64,000 nucleotides of DNA from Calothrix sp. PCC 7507 (GTDB lineage: Bacteria; Cyanobacteriota; Cyanobacteriia; Cyanobacteriales; Nostocaceae), in assembly GCF_000316575.1 (NCBI RefSeq), contig NC_019682.1, positions 6,621,501 to 6,685,500 on the forward strand, in the 5' to 3' direction. Positions 46,959 to 56,294 of the stretch are shown here, in pieces. Position 1 is the first letter of the stretch, and the number at the start of each line of letters is the position of its first letter. The position numbers and the translations under genes are program-made. The notes under the pieces are model-generated. The model saw nothing but the letters and a program-made list of their open reading frames with translations. It was not told the DNA's origin and did not search any database.

Positions 46959-47020
46959 GTCAGTAAAAAGTTACAAGCTGACAAATGATAACTAAATAAA
47001 TCACCAATTAGGAGAAAATT

Positions 47021-47512
47021 ATGTCATCTAAACCACAAGTTTCATCTTTAAATATCGGTATTGACGAAACCAGCAGAGCGAAAATTGCTGAAGGCTTATC
47101 TCGACTGTTAGCTGACACCTATACACTGTATCTAAAAACTCATAACTTCCACTGGAACGTTACAGGCCCGATGTTCCAAACATTGCACTTGATGTTTGAG
47201 ACTCAGTATACAGAATTAGCCTTAGCCGTTGATTTGATTGCCGAGAGGATCAGAGCTTTAGGCTATCCTGCGCCAGGAACCTACAGCGAGTATGCTCAAC
47301 TGAGTTCGATCGCCGAAACACCAGGAGTTCCCAAAGCCAAAGAAATGATCCGCCTCTTGGTGGAAGGACAAGAAGCTGTAGTGCGAACTGCGCGGTCAAT
47401 TTTTCCCATCCTGGAAGAAGTCAACGACGAACCCACCGCCGACTTGCTAACTCAGCGGATGCAAGTACACGAAAAAACTGCTTGGATGTTGAGAAGTTTA
47501 CTGGAAGAATAG
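47021..47512 (+). CDS. dps: Dps-family mini-ferritin
   Basis: 163 residues forming a four-helix bundle. The ferroxidase site signature is [39 protein letters not shown], where the first His and the D/E at the end of the second helix lie between subunits. The twelve-mer oxidises Fe(II) with hydrogen peroxide and stores iron, protecting DNA. The N-terminus is short without a strong Lys tail, so non-specific DNA binding may be weak. AGGAG (47010-47014) precedes the ATG. It is probably transcribed together with the sulfiredoxin gene as a peroxide response unit. Confidence 0.93.
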   Translation: MSSKPQVSSLNIGIDETSRAKIAEGLSRLLADTYTLYLKTHNFHWNVTGPMFQTLHLMFETQYTELALAVDLIAERIRALGYPAPGTYSEYAQLSSIAETPGVPKAKEMIRLLVEGQEAVVRTARSIFPILEEVNDEPTADLLTQRMQVHEKTAWMLRSLLEE

Positions 47513-47574
47513 GGAAACAGTTATCAGTGAACAGTGAACAAATTGATAACTGATACTTCGGCTCTGCTCAGTAC

Positions 47575-47617
47575 AAGTAACTGATAACTGATAACTGATA
47601 ACTGATAACTGATAACT
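47575..47617. repeat. Heptanucleotide tandem repeat (AACTGAT)n
   Basis: Five units of AACTGAT/CTGATAA end six bases before the start of the next gene. Expansion or loss here could change the distance of promoter elements or the binding site of that gene. Confidence 0.85.
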
Positions 47618-47622
47618 GACCA

Positions 47623-48309
47623 ATGCCAAATGCCGATTTCACCCAGCAGCTACAAGATTTGATGCAAGGGGTGGGTATTTCTAGTTTTAGAGCGCTGAGT
47701 CGCACTAGTGGCATCTCAGAGCGCCAGATTTTGCAGTTGCGCCGGGGAAAGCTGGAGCAGATGCGGGTGAATGTACTGATCCAGCTTGCCGAAGTGCTAC
47801 AGATGTCATTAAGTGAATTAGTCGCGACTTTTTCCGAGTCTAGTGTGAGTTCAGAAAAAAATCTTGACTCAGAACTCAGAACTCAGCACTCAGAACTCAT
47901 TACTAGTAAAGAGATTGCTGATTTAAGAAAAGAGTATGAGCGATCGCAAATACAATTACAACAGCAGCGAGAACTATTGCTGCAAGAATTCCAGCAGTCA
48001 AGTTTGCAACTGCTGGAATCTTTGTTATTACAATTTCCCACAGCCGCCTATACAGCTAAAGAAAATCCGCAGTTAGCAGCAGTCAAAATAGTGCCGCTAG
48101 TAGAGAAACCCCTAGAAAAATTATTACAGCAGTGGGGAGTAGAAGCGATCGCACCTGTAGGCGCAGAACTACCCTATGATCCCCAAATACACCAATTAAT
48201 AAAAGGAAACCCACAAATAGGAGAAATAGTCAAGGTACGTTACACTGGCTACCGACAAGGGAACAAACTACTTTATAGAGCCAAAGTCAGTCCTGTGGAA
48301 AAAATCTAA
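47623..48309 (+). CDS. HTH (XRE-like) protein fused to a GrpE-like domain
   Basis: 228 residues. Residues about 8-68 form a Cro/CI-type helix-turn-helix (FRALSRTSGISERQILQLRRGKLEQMRVNVLIQLAEVLQMSLSELV). A linker follows with SELRTQHSELITS, encoded by a heptanucleotide repeat (ACTCAGA/C) at 47868-47903. Then comes a long coiled coil (KEYERSQIQLQQQRELLLQEFQ) and a beta-domain, WGVEAIAPVGAELPYDPQIHQLIKGNPQIGEIVKVRYTGYRQGNKLLYRAKV, which resembles the nucleotide-exchange head of GrpE. The order coil then head is also GrpE-like. A DNA- or promoter-linked co-chaperone or a regulator that borrows the GrpE fold is possible; no function is established. The ATG follows an AACTGAT array. Confidence 0.7.
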   Translation: MPNADFTQQLQDLMQGVGISSFRALSRTSGISERQILQLRRGKLEQMRVNVLIQLAEVLQMSLSELVATFSESSVSSEKNLDSELRTQHSELITSKEIADLRKEYERSQIQLQQQRELLLQEFQQSSLQLLESLLLQFPTAAYTAKENPQLAAVKIVPLVEKPLEKLLQQWGVEAIAPVGAELPYDPQIHQLIKGNPQIGEIVKVRYTGYRQGNKLLYRAKVSPVEKI

Positions 48310-48340
48310 AAATCCTATTTCCTGTTCAAAAATCGCCAAC

Positions 48341-50974
48341 ATGGGGAAGACTAAAATAGCACAAACAATTTTTTCAATTGTGTGCAAAAAACCTCTTTTG
48401 GCGGCTGAAACCCCTACAGACAGGAATTTGGGCATGAAAAAGGACAAAAAAACAAAAGAGTCCCTAAATCAAGCACAGGTACTCGGTGATAATTGTCCGT
48501 TCCCACAGCAGGAAAATTTCACTGTTAGCTTTCTCCTCCAGATTCTCAACGGTATAGAAGATCCCATCTTTGTAAAAGACCGCCAACACCGTTTAGTACT
48601 GATGAATAAAGCCTTTGCAACCCTCATAGGACGTGAACCAGCAGAGGTAATTGGTAAGTCAGATTATGACTTATTTCCCCAAAGCGAAGCTGATGTATTT
48701 TGGGAAAAAGATGAACTAGTTTTCACAACGGGTATTACCAACGAAAATGAAGAATTTTTTACCGATGCTCAAGGTGTGACACGCTTTATCTCCACCAAAA
48801 AATCTTTATTTGCGGATGACACAGGTAATCAGTTCTTAATTGGGACGATTCGTGATACTACCCAGACCAAGCTCATAGAAGCAGAATTAGAAAACCGAGC
48901 AACACAAAGAACTCAAGCACTACAAGCTGAAATTACTGAACGGCAACAAAAAGAAGCTAAACTCAGAGCTTCTGAGCAAAGACTAGCACTTTTGATTCAA
49001 CAAACACCTGTAGGCGTGGTTGAATGGAATACTAAATTTGAGATTCAGGAATGGAATCCTGCCGCCGAAAAAATTTTTGGTTACAGCAGAAGCGAAGTGC
49101 TGGGTTGTCATTTTGCGTTTTTAGTTCCTGAAATCGCTAAAGAACATGTAGTGAAGGTAATGGACACTCTCCTCTACTCACAGGGAGAAATTGTCAGCGT
49201 CAACGAAAATGTCACAAAAGACAATCGCACAATTATCTGTGAGTGGTATAACAACCCCTTAATAGCTGACAATGGGGAAGTGATTAGCATTGCCGCAATG
49301 GTGCTAGACATCACAGAGCGCAAGCAAGCAGAGCAAAACTTAGTTTTATATAAACAAGCGGTGGAAAGCTCCAGTGATGCCATTGCCATAGCGGATGCAG
49401 AGGGTAATCACATCTATCAAAACTCAGCATTTTGCAAATTGTACGAATGTGAAACAGTGGAAGATTTCATCAAACTTGGTGGTGTCCATGCTGTAATCAC
49501 TAACTCAGAAGTTGCTCAACAGATGTGGCAGACTATTCTTGGGGGGAAACCTTGGATGGGTGAGGTTGAGCAACAGTCCGCTCATGGTCGAATTATCCAG
49601 ACTTTTCTCAGAGCTTATCCACTAAAAGATTCGACAGGCCAGAATATCGGTTTGGTTGGTGTCATTACAGATATCACGGGACATAAACAATCAGAAGAAC
49701 TACTGCGAAAACAAGAGCAATTCCTCCGTACCGTATTTGATGGTTCTGAACATGCCATATTTACGTTAGATGTTCTAGAAGGCGGCAAACTTTGTTATTC
49801 AGGATGGAATCCCGCTACAGAGCGCGGGACTGGTTTCAGCAGCGCCGATGTCATTGGTAGACTACCAGAAGATGTCTTTGGTGAAGTTGCAGGTAAAGCA
49901 GTATATCAGAAATATCTCAGTTGCTTAGAAGCCGGTGTACCTGTCACCTATGAAGAGTACTTACCTTTTCAAGGTAAAGAAATTTGGTGGCTCACTACAC
50001 TCAATCCACTCAAAGATAGTGGAGGTAAAATCTATCGATTGGTGGGTACAACAATTCAGATTACTGACCGCAAACTGGTAGAAATACAAGTACAGCAGCA
50101 AACAAAAGATTTAGAAACAGCCCTCCAAGAACTCCAGCAGACTCAAATGCAGCTTGTCCAAAGTGAAAAGATGTCTAGTTTAGGACAATTGGTGGCAGGT
50201 ATAGCCCACGAAATTAACAATCCCGTCAATTTCATTTATGGCAATCTAGCCCATGCAAATGACTATACTCAAGACCTGTTGGAATTAGTGCAGCTTTATC
50301 AGCAATATTATCCTGATCCGATCCTCGCAATTCAGGAGTTAGCAGAAGAGATAGACTTGACATTTCTTATCCAAGATTTACCCCAACTCCTCAACTCGAT
50401 GAAAATAGGGGCACAGCGCATTCGGGAAATTGTTATTTCTCTACGCACTTTCTCCCGCATGGATGAGGCTGAGATGAAAGAGGTAGATATCCATGATGGC
50501 ATTGACAGCACTTTAATGATTTTAGAACATCGTATCAAAGCTAAACCTGACCACAAGTCGATCAAAGTTATCAAAGAATACAGCAGCCTACCGCTAGTAG
50601 AATGTTATGCTGGGCAACTTAACCAGGTATTTATGAATATTCTGGCGAATGCGATCGATGCTTTAGAAGAATCTATGTCCAACAGAAACATACCTGAAAA
50701 TCCACAGATTCACATTCATACCCAATTACTAGACCCAAATCAAGTGACTATTTCCATTGCTGATAATGGACCAGGAATATCAGAAGACGTTCAACAAAGA
50801 CTATTTGACCCTTTTTTTACAACCAAGCCAATTGGCAAAGGTACTGGTATGGGTTTGTCTATTAGCTACCAAATTATCTCACAAAAACATGGCGGTTCTT
50901 TGAAATGTATTTCTAACTTAGGTATCGGAGGTGGTACTAAGTTTGTGATTACTATTCCTCTCAGACAAAATTAA
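48341..50974 (+). CDS. Multi-PAS sensor histidine kinase without receiver
   Basis: 877 residues, soluble. Four PAS/PAC modules can be followed: NGIEDPIFVKDRQHRLVLMNKAF, QQTPVGVVEWNTKFEIQEWNPAAEKIFGY, AVESSSDAIAIADAEGNHIYQNSAF and FDGSEHAIFTLDVLEGGKLCYSGWNPA, each closed by a TDITxxK/ERK-type end. A coiled coil leads to the kinase: H-box LVAGIAHEINNPVNFIYGNLAHA, N-box NILANAIDALEE, DNGPGI and GTGMGLSIS. It phosphorylates a separate response regulator, perhaps the one at 51873, though the family link is not proven. An in-frame ATG at 48434 could be the real start; the upstream ATG 48341 has no good site. Confidence 0.9.
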   Translation: MGKTKIAQTIFSIVCKKPLLAAETPTDRNLGMKKDKKTKESLNQAQVLGDNCPFPQQENFTVSFLLQILNGIEDPIFVKDRQHRLVLMNKAFATLIGREPAEVIGKSDYDLFPQSEADVFWEKDELVFTTGITNENEEFFTDAQGVTRFISTKKSLFADDTGNQFLIGTIRDTTQTKLIEAELENRATQRTQALQAEITERQQKEAKLRASEQRLALLIQQTPVGVVEWNTKFEIQEWNPAAEKIFGYSRSEVLGCHFAFLVPEIAKEHVVKVMDTLLYSQGEIVSVNENVTKDNRTIICEWYNNPLIADNGEVISIAAMVLDITERKQAEQNLVLYKQAVESSSDAIAIADAEGNHIYQNSAFCKLYECETVEDFIKLGGVHAVITNSEVAQQMWQTILGGKPWMGEVEQQSAHGRIIQTFLRAYPLKDSTGQNIGLVGVITDITGHKQSEELLRKQEQFLRTVFDGSEHAIFTLDVLEGGKLCYSGWNPATERGTGFSSADVIGRLPEDVFGEVAGKAVYQKYLSCLEAGVPVTYEEYLPFQGKEIWWLTTLNPLKDSGGKIYRLVGTTIQITDRKLVEIQVQQQTKDLETALQELQQTQMQLVQSEKMSSLGQLVAGIAHEINNPVNFIYGNLAHANDYTQDLLELVQLYQQYYPDPILAIQELAEEIDLTFLIQDLPQLLNSMKIGAQRIREIVISLRTFSRMDEAEMKEVDIHDGIDSTLMILEHRIKAKPDHKSIKVIKEYSSLPLVECYAGQLNQVFMNILANAIDALEESMSNRNIPENPQIHIHTQLLDPNQVTISIADNGPGISEDVQQRLFDPFFTTKPIGKGTGMGLSISYQIISQKHGGSLKCISNLGIGGGTKFVITIPLRQN

Positions 50975-51536
50975 TTTACAGCAGAATTCAGGAGTCAAAA
51001 TTCAGGAGTCAGAAGTAAAACAGTATTTATGCCTGACTTTGAGATTGCTATGTGCTTCAGCAAATCCACTGTAGGCTTAGTTAAGAGTCTAAACCCAACC
51101 TTACTGAACCGTACCACGAGAAAATCATTTTTCCTTAATCTATAGAGCATATTTTCAAATTTTCATAAATAAATTTAGTTGCTCTCTATACAAATTCAAA
51201 ATTCTCAGTCAAGTGGTATCAGATATCATCAAATTTTCTGGGTTTGCGTCTACTACTTTATTTTAGATAATTGATATTGAACAGCTTTTTATTGACTGCT
51301 ATTTAAAAGGCATCAGTAAAATTTTATAATTATATTTGAGGTTTAAATTTAACTACTTACCGAAACAAATTCAGAGTTTATAGACAACCGACAATGCATT
51401 AATTATGATTAATTATCTATTGGTTGCTATTCATATTTGATGACTTTATATTTGGCAAGAATCTCTCAAATGAATTATTATTGGTATATAATACTAGGAA
51501 AATCAGAACCTCTTTTACAAAAACCAGGAATAAAGC
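50975..51536. other. Gene-free AT-rich interval
   Basis: About 560 bases. The start has ATTCAGGAGTCAAAATTCAGG tandem words (50984-51012); the rest is AT-rich with no hairpin or frame I can defend. The 61-codon minus frame at 51417-51602 overlaps the STAS gene and is not credible. A promoter for the STAS gene should be in the last 100 bases. Confidence 0.4.
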
Positions 51537-51872
51537 ATGATAGTACAACAAGAAGTGCAAGTGATTAAACTCAGTGGAATTATCAACGCAGCACAATCTC
51601 AAGAATTGCGGGTAAGCATCACTGAGCTTTTAGAAACAGGTGCAAAAGTTGTTTTAGTTGATTGCCAAGATGTGACATTCATGGATAGTTCTGCTTTGGG
51701 TGCTCTGGTGCTAGCATTTAAAACGTTGCGAGCAGCTAATACTAAGCTAGTTCTTTGCTCGATTAATGAGCAAGTCAGAATATTATTTGAATTGACTAGT
51801 ATGGATAAAGTATTTGAAATCTTCCCTAGTCAAGATGAATTTAATCGAGCTATGCTTTCAACGACAACATAA
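51537..51872 (+). CDS. STAS-domain anti-sigma factor antagonist-like protein
   Basis: 111 residues, a single STAS domain. VILSG-type start VQVIKLSGIINAAQSQEL, then VVLVDCQDVTFMDSSALGALVLAFKTLR, where DSSALG carries the serine that is phosphorylated in SpoIIAA-type proteins, and LVLCSINEQVRILFELTSMDKVF, the conserved last helix. It would be a switch in a partner-switching circuit controlled by a kinase and a PP2C phosphatase. The convergent neighbour is exactly such a phosphatase and the two stop codons are adjacent (51872/51873). No anti-sigma kinase gene is near. Confidence 0.9.
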   Translation: MIVQQEVQVIKLSGIINAAQSQELRVSITELLETGAKVVLVDCQDVTFMDSSALGALVLAFKTLRAANTKLVLCSINEQVRILFELTSMDKVFEIFPSQDEFNRAMLSTTT

Positions 51873-53009
51873 TTAATCAAATTTAATTTGCAGTATAGAT
51901 AAATCATCATCAAAAGCCTCGCTAGAGTGCAAAGCGATTAGGTAATTCAATACCTGGTCGAGTTGATAGTCAACGTTATACTGTAAACTCACAAGTAATT
52001 GAATGAATGCATCTAAATTCCAAACTGTACCGTCTGATTTAGTAATTTCATAAGCACCGTCACTATAAATGTAAAGAGTACTAGATGTTTCAATGTTGCA
52101 AAACCCATCAACATATACTGCTTCTGGAAACATCCCAACTGGCATTCCCGGTGTTCTTAAAAGCTGTACTTTGGTATTATTTGGAGATTTTCCAGATACT
52201 AATATTGCTGGGGGATGACCGGCGCTCGCATAAATTAATTGGCGCTTGACTTTATTATAAACACCGTACCAGATAGTAAAGTATTTGTCATTTTGGTAAC
52301 TGATCTGAAAGGTATCATTTAAAGCTTTCAGTACATGACTCGGTTGATAGTAATTCAGGCTTTTGAGGGCACGAGAACGCAGCAAATTTAACACCGAAAC
52401 TGAGGGAAGAGTAGCTTTTAAACCGTGTCCAGCAGTATCAAGTAAATAGATTGCTAAGTAGTCAGGATCAAGCCAGTAGTAGTCAAAACAATCGCCACCG
52501 AGTTGTCGTGAAGGAACGAATCGGGAATTGATGCTCAAAGGTTCAGTCATGGGGAGAGGTAGCAGAGAGCGCACGTATTCTGCAGCTTGTGCGAGTTCTG
52601 CTTCTAGAAGTTGCTTTTGGATTTGCAAATCCCGACTTAACTGATGTAAGCGCAGTCCTGCTCTTAAGCGTGCTTGCAATTCATTCTGTTCAATGGGTTT
52701 AGAGATAAAATCATCAGCACCAGCATCTAACCCCTTGACACGATCGGCGACCGAATCTAGAGATGTTAATAAAATAAAGAAAATGGTGGATAAATTGGGG
52801 TCTGTCTTAATGCGATGACAGACTTCCAGTCCACTCAATCCTGGCATAATCCAATCACAAATAATTAGTGCTGGTTGGTAGGTAAGTAATTTAGCGATTC
52901 CTTCCTCGCCATTGTTGGCTATTACTACCTGATAGCCCTGTTTTTCTAACATCCTTTTCAGGAGGATCTGGATTGAGCGATCGTCATCAATTACTAGGAT
53001 TTTAAACAT
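51873..53009 (-). CDS. Response regulator with SpoIIE-type (PP2C) phosphatase output
   Basis: 378 residues from ATG 53009; the TTG at 53021 lacks support. The receiver domain has ILVIDDDRSIQ, the phospho-acceptor Asp in ALIICDWIMPG, LLTSLDS and FISKPIEQNEL. A coiled coil (LQIQKQLLEAELAQAAEYVRSLLP) leads to the phosphatase: LGGDCFDYYWLDPDYLAIYLLDTAGHGLKATL with the metal-binding Asp and Gly residues, YASAGHPPAIL, and SDGAYEITKSDG. Such proteins dephosphorylate STAS proteins. The adjacent STAS gene is the obvious substrate candidate. Confidence 0.92.
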   Translation of the reverse strand: MFKILVIDDDRSIQILLKRMLEKQGYQVVIANNGEEGIAKLLTYQPALIICDWIMPGLSGLEVCHRIKTDPNLSTIFFILLTSLDSVADRVKGLDAGADDFISKPIEQNELQARLRAGLRLHQLSRDLQIQKQLLEAELAQAAEYVRSLLPLPMTEPLSINSRFVPSRQLGGDCFDYYWLDPDYLAIYLLDTAGHGLKATLPSVSVLNLLRSRALKSLNYYQPSHVLKALNDTFQISYQNDKYFTIWYGVYNKVKRQLIYASAGHPPAILVSGKSPNNTKVQLLRTPGMPVGMFPEAVYVDGFCNIETSSTLYIYSDGAYEITKSDGTVWNLDAFIQLLVSLQYNVDYQLDQVLNYLIALHSSEAFDDDLSILQIKFD

Positions 53010-53174
53010 AAAACAAGGCAATTAAAGTTAGTTATTAATTGGTATACAAAATAAAAATATAATCAGATTTAATAACAATCGAGGGCGGGGATACCCCGCC
53101 CCTACGGATTTTGCGGTTTAAAACCGTACCTCATTGATCTGAAAACCGCTATATTCAATTATTCATCGACATAA
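53010..53174. repeat. Short dispersed palindromes
   Basis: CGGGGATACCCCG (53087-53099) and GGTTTAAAACC (53115-53125) are small palindromes of a cyanobacterial repeat that ends GAAAACCGCTAT, like the repeats at 27305 and 28310. No gene here. Confidence 0.5.
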
Positions 53175-53942
53175 TTATGGAGGCGAGAGAGGATTGAGCC
53201 ACAAGAGCATGGTGCGTTTTAGTTGGTTTAAGTCTCGATATATTTCTTGCTTAAACCATTGACCAATCGCGTCAATCGGTGTGAAAGATGTTCCTGTTTG
53301 CCATTTAATGTCTTGACCTAGGGGTGTGGTATGAGTTCCTGTTAAGGTTTGTATTGTTACCATTTCCGGGAAACGCTCTTGTAGGATTTTACACAATGGT
53401 GCTGATTGGTCGATGGTGTCATTACTAAATTTTATGATTAAGTTGCGGCGAATATTATAGTGTTCTTGCACTAGTTTTTTAGTTTCTAAAGGCGTGGGGG
53501 TAAACTCAATTGCTAAAGCAGAATTGAATTGTTCCACTAGGGGGATAGCATCTCTAGCGGCGTAGTTGTTGAAGGATATTAAAATATTACCTGCACGTTC
53601 TACAGCGCATTGGCTACCAATGAGTAAATGGAGTTTGCAACCCATGCTGTGTCCGACACCATAAATGGGGAGGTAGAGCTTGCGTAGTGCTGCAGAATCG
53701 TAGAGTCGTTCTAGGGTACGCTCGAAATTTAGTAGTACAGATTTAGCGATCGCTGTGTGATCCAACGTATTGATAAATGGTGTAGCAATAACAACATACC
53801 CTTTATTGGCCACCTGTTCTAGTACCCAACGATAAGTGAGGTGGGGTGCAGTGGCGACGAATGCACCTCCCAAGAAATGGATAATACCGATGGGGTTTGG
53901 GGGAATAAGTACCCAGTTTCCTCTAATTTCTTTCCAGTCCAT
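53175..53942 (-). CDS. DUF1350 family protein, alpha/beta-hydrolase-like
   Basis: 255 residues beginning MDWKEIRGNWVLIPPNPIGIIHFLGGAFVATAPHLTYRWVLEQVANKGYVVIATPFINTLDHTAIA in short blocks that define DUF1350. LYGVGHSMGCKLHLLIGS holds a GHSMG nucleophile-elbow-like motif, so a serine hydrolase fold is expected; a clear acid and His follow only weakly (DQSAP, GTHTTPLGQD). The family is common in cyanobacteria and plastids, function unknown. The gene stands alone; a dispersed repeat is immediately downstream of its stop. Confidence 0.85.
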   Translation of the reverse strand: MDWKEIRGNWVLIPPNPIGIIHFLGGAFVATAPHLTYRWVLEQVANKGYVVIATPFINTLDHTAIAKSVLLNFERTLERLYDSAALRKLYLPIYGVGHSMGCKLHLLIGSQCAVERAGNILISFNNYAARDAIPLVEQFNSALAIEFTPTPLETKKLVQEHYNIRRNLIIKFSNDTIDQSAPLCKILQERFPEMVTIQTLTGTHTTPLGQDIKWQTGTSFTPIDAIGQWFKQEIYRDLNQLKRTMLLWLNPLSPP

Positions 53943-54182
53943 GCCGATGGCGATCGCTTCCTTAACACCTCTTTATGTTAGATCGGGGATTGGGAACTGG
54001 GGATTGGGGAATAAATTTTGACTCTTGACTCTTGCACAGACGCGTAGACGCTCGTAGAGCGGTGAGCCAATCCGGTGGACGGGTTCCCCGGCATAAAGGA
54101 ACTAGCGATAGCGACGCAGGAGCGTCACCCGTAGGGCTTCTCGTCAGAGTATAATCGCGTCTCTACTATTCCCCATTGCCTT

Positions 54183-54902
54183 TTATTGCTGACTCTGCAA
54201 CCTTTTCATTTCGTGTTGTACATCTAACGCAATCTGCAGGGCTTCATTTAATAACCGTCCATGCTCAGTTGCTTGTTCAGTAACTTGCATTGCTGTTAAA
54301 GTTGCCAAATTATTGACAAAGAGTTCGGTATTGCTGAGAATAAAATTCCTATTTTCTCTCAAAATCTTTTCCGTCTTCAAAGCCCGAACTAAATCGGCTT
54401 TTGTAAGCCTAAGAGCTTCAATGACTTTTTGTCTTTCATTGATACTTACCTCTGGGTTGCCTGCATCTTCTATTTGGTCATTGATATCTATCGCTTTGAT
54501 AACAGCATTATATCTATCGACATCGTTTAATAGAATTTGCAAAGAATTTGTCATGTTAGCTCTAAGGAGCTTACTGCGTTTTTTCCAAAGTAAATATAGA
54601 ACTGTTTGCGTCACCCCACCAATCCATAAACTTAAGATAATAAATATTATCCAGGATGGAACTGTAATCCAACTAGCAAATAGTCTGACAATAATATCAA
54701 ACACTAGATATCCGAAAACAAATATAGAAAAGCCAATAAAAACTACAGTAGCAGCCTCAGTCCCTTTGATTTTGCTGATAGTTTGCTTGACAAATCTTTC
54801 AAGAGGATTAATTATAATTATAAGTTCATCTTTAACTGGCAAATTAGTCATGCTCTGCAATTCTTTTTGACTAATCTCTAAGCCCTGTAAATCATCTCGC
54901 AC
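54183..54902 (-). CDS. Unrecognised two-span membrane protein with cytoplasmic coiled coil
   Basis: 239 residues. Two hydrophobic segments (ATVVFIGFSIFVFGYLVFDIIVRLF at about 49-73 and WIIFIILSLWIGGVTQTVLYLLW at about 84-106) are followed by a long helical, charged region (LQILLNDVDRYNAVIKAIDINDQIEDAGNPEVSINERQKVIEAL..). Both termini should be on the same side of the membrane. GTG 54902 has GGGGAAG in front; ATG 54851 would remove 17 residues. I do not recognise the family. No obvious operon partner. Confidence 0.6.
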   Translation of the reverse strand: MRDDLQGLEISQKELQSMTNLPVKDELIIIINPLERFVKQTISKIKGTEAATVVFIGFSIFVFGYLVFDIIVRLFASWITVPSWIIFIILSLWIGGVTQTVLYLLWKKRSKLLRANMTNSLQILLNDVDRYNAVIKAIDINDQIEDAGNPEVSINERQKVIEALRLTKADLVRALKTEKILRENRNFILSNTELFVNNLATLTAMQVTEQATEHGRLLNEALQIALDVQHEMKRLQSQQ

Positions 54903-56294
54903 AGCTTCCCCACCTCGCCAGACTAGTTATTTAGTCCAATATAACAATCAAATTTATAGAATGCTATCAAGGAATAATTATGTCTCATATTTTTTAGCAA
55001 ATTGACAATAATTTTTTGTACAACATGCTACGCAAGCAATTTCAGGAATAAAATTGCATTGCTATATGAAGTATGAAACTTAGGCGCGGATACTAAATTG
55101 GGCTTACTCATCAGAACTAGGAAGAGAGCCTGTTTTTTCAAGCTTTAACTTATACCAATTTGAAGAACGATCGCTACAGATGTAGGTTGGGTTGAAGAAC
55201 GTAACCCAACACCTCAAAGTTTTGTGGATGTTGGGTTTCACTTCGTACCCCTACGGGGAAGCAAGCTACTACCCAACCTACGCATCTGTCGCATTCTTCT
55301 TTTAAATTGGTATTACCAATAGTAAGCATTGTTTTAAATTGTCAAGGCACTCTACAGGCAGGGAGAGTGACTCTGTACCATTGTAGCCAGCGGATTGTAT
55401 AGGAGCAATGTTTTGGACTCAGGATAGACAAGCTACCGCTTAATAGCTTTAGAGAGTTTTGTTCTGACTTCAATAATTGATGGTAGGTAGAGGGACATCA
55501 TTAAATGTAAGATACTGACGGGTTGAGGATCAGAGTCAGGAAAGCTCGGACAAGGAGGCAGAATTTAAGAGTTCGGGAAGAAATTCCTGATTCTATCTCC
55601 TAAATGCTGAATTCTTAGTATCAATTTGAGGTTTTTAAGTGTCGATCTACTTATGAAAATACAACTTGCTAATAAAGTTACATCTAACTTTGTTAATAAT
55701 TCGTTGTAATAAATTTGCTGATGACGATCATTTTGAAAACTAAGGAACCTGTATAATTGGTAAATGCATATCTTGTAACTAAATCAAAATATATCGTCAA
55801 TGACGATCGCATGTTTGCATCATTAGTAACAGATTCGCAGCGTATTTCAAGCTCTCCAGCGAATGAGAAACACTACTCAAGTTACACCACTGCTAAATCT
55901 GGGATTTAATCCCAGATTAGCCTGTTTTGGGAAAATATGCGATTCTGATGGGCACTTGGTGCGATCGCGCTGCAAATTCTGGAGTGAGCATGAAGGACTT
56001 GTTGGTCACCAGTCCACAAATTTATCTCTACTGCTGAAATCCAATCTGAGCAAGTTAGCGTAATAGTGATTATCACCCCAGTCAAAAAAATGGCAAAGGA
56101 ACAGGCAAAGATTCCCTATCGTTTATAGATGATTTTTTATCAAGTAACGTAGACTAAAAAATACCTAAATTTTTCAGGACTAATACTTAGGCATTCAACT
56201 AATGAATGTCATTTGGGAAATCATTCTTAATTTTAGGTTTAGTCAATATTGGTGCTTATGTCAAGATTAAGGAGAGGACTCAGATAAGTCAGAC
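54903..56294. other. Gene-free interval of 1.4 kb with a large palindromic element
   Basis: The MITE-like palindrome at 55151-55314 is the main feature. AAATTCCTGATT and CTGAATTCTTAG words and several AT-rich stretches remain. A 66-codon plus-strand frame at 55863-56063 starts with ATG but has no site and its sequence does not look like a protein domain. The region before 56295 likely has the kinase promoter. Confidence 0.45.
55151..55314. mobile_element. Palindromic MITE-like repeat, about 164 bp
   Basis: The left arm TATACCAATTT...GCTACAGATGTAGGTTGGGTT and the right arm (reverse complement TAATACCAATTT ... GACAGATGCGTAGGTT) match over about 40 bases with a few differences. Inside is a second inverted pair around GTAACCCAACACC and TGGATGTTGGGTT. 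No coding capacity. A short version occurs near 15660. No target duplication could be fixed. Confidence 0.65.

Noticed and set aside
55863-56063. 66-codon plus-strand frame
   Set aside because: No binding site, no recognisable domain, located in gene-free DNA.
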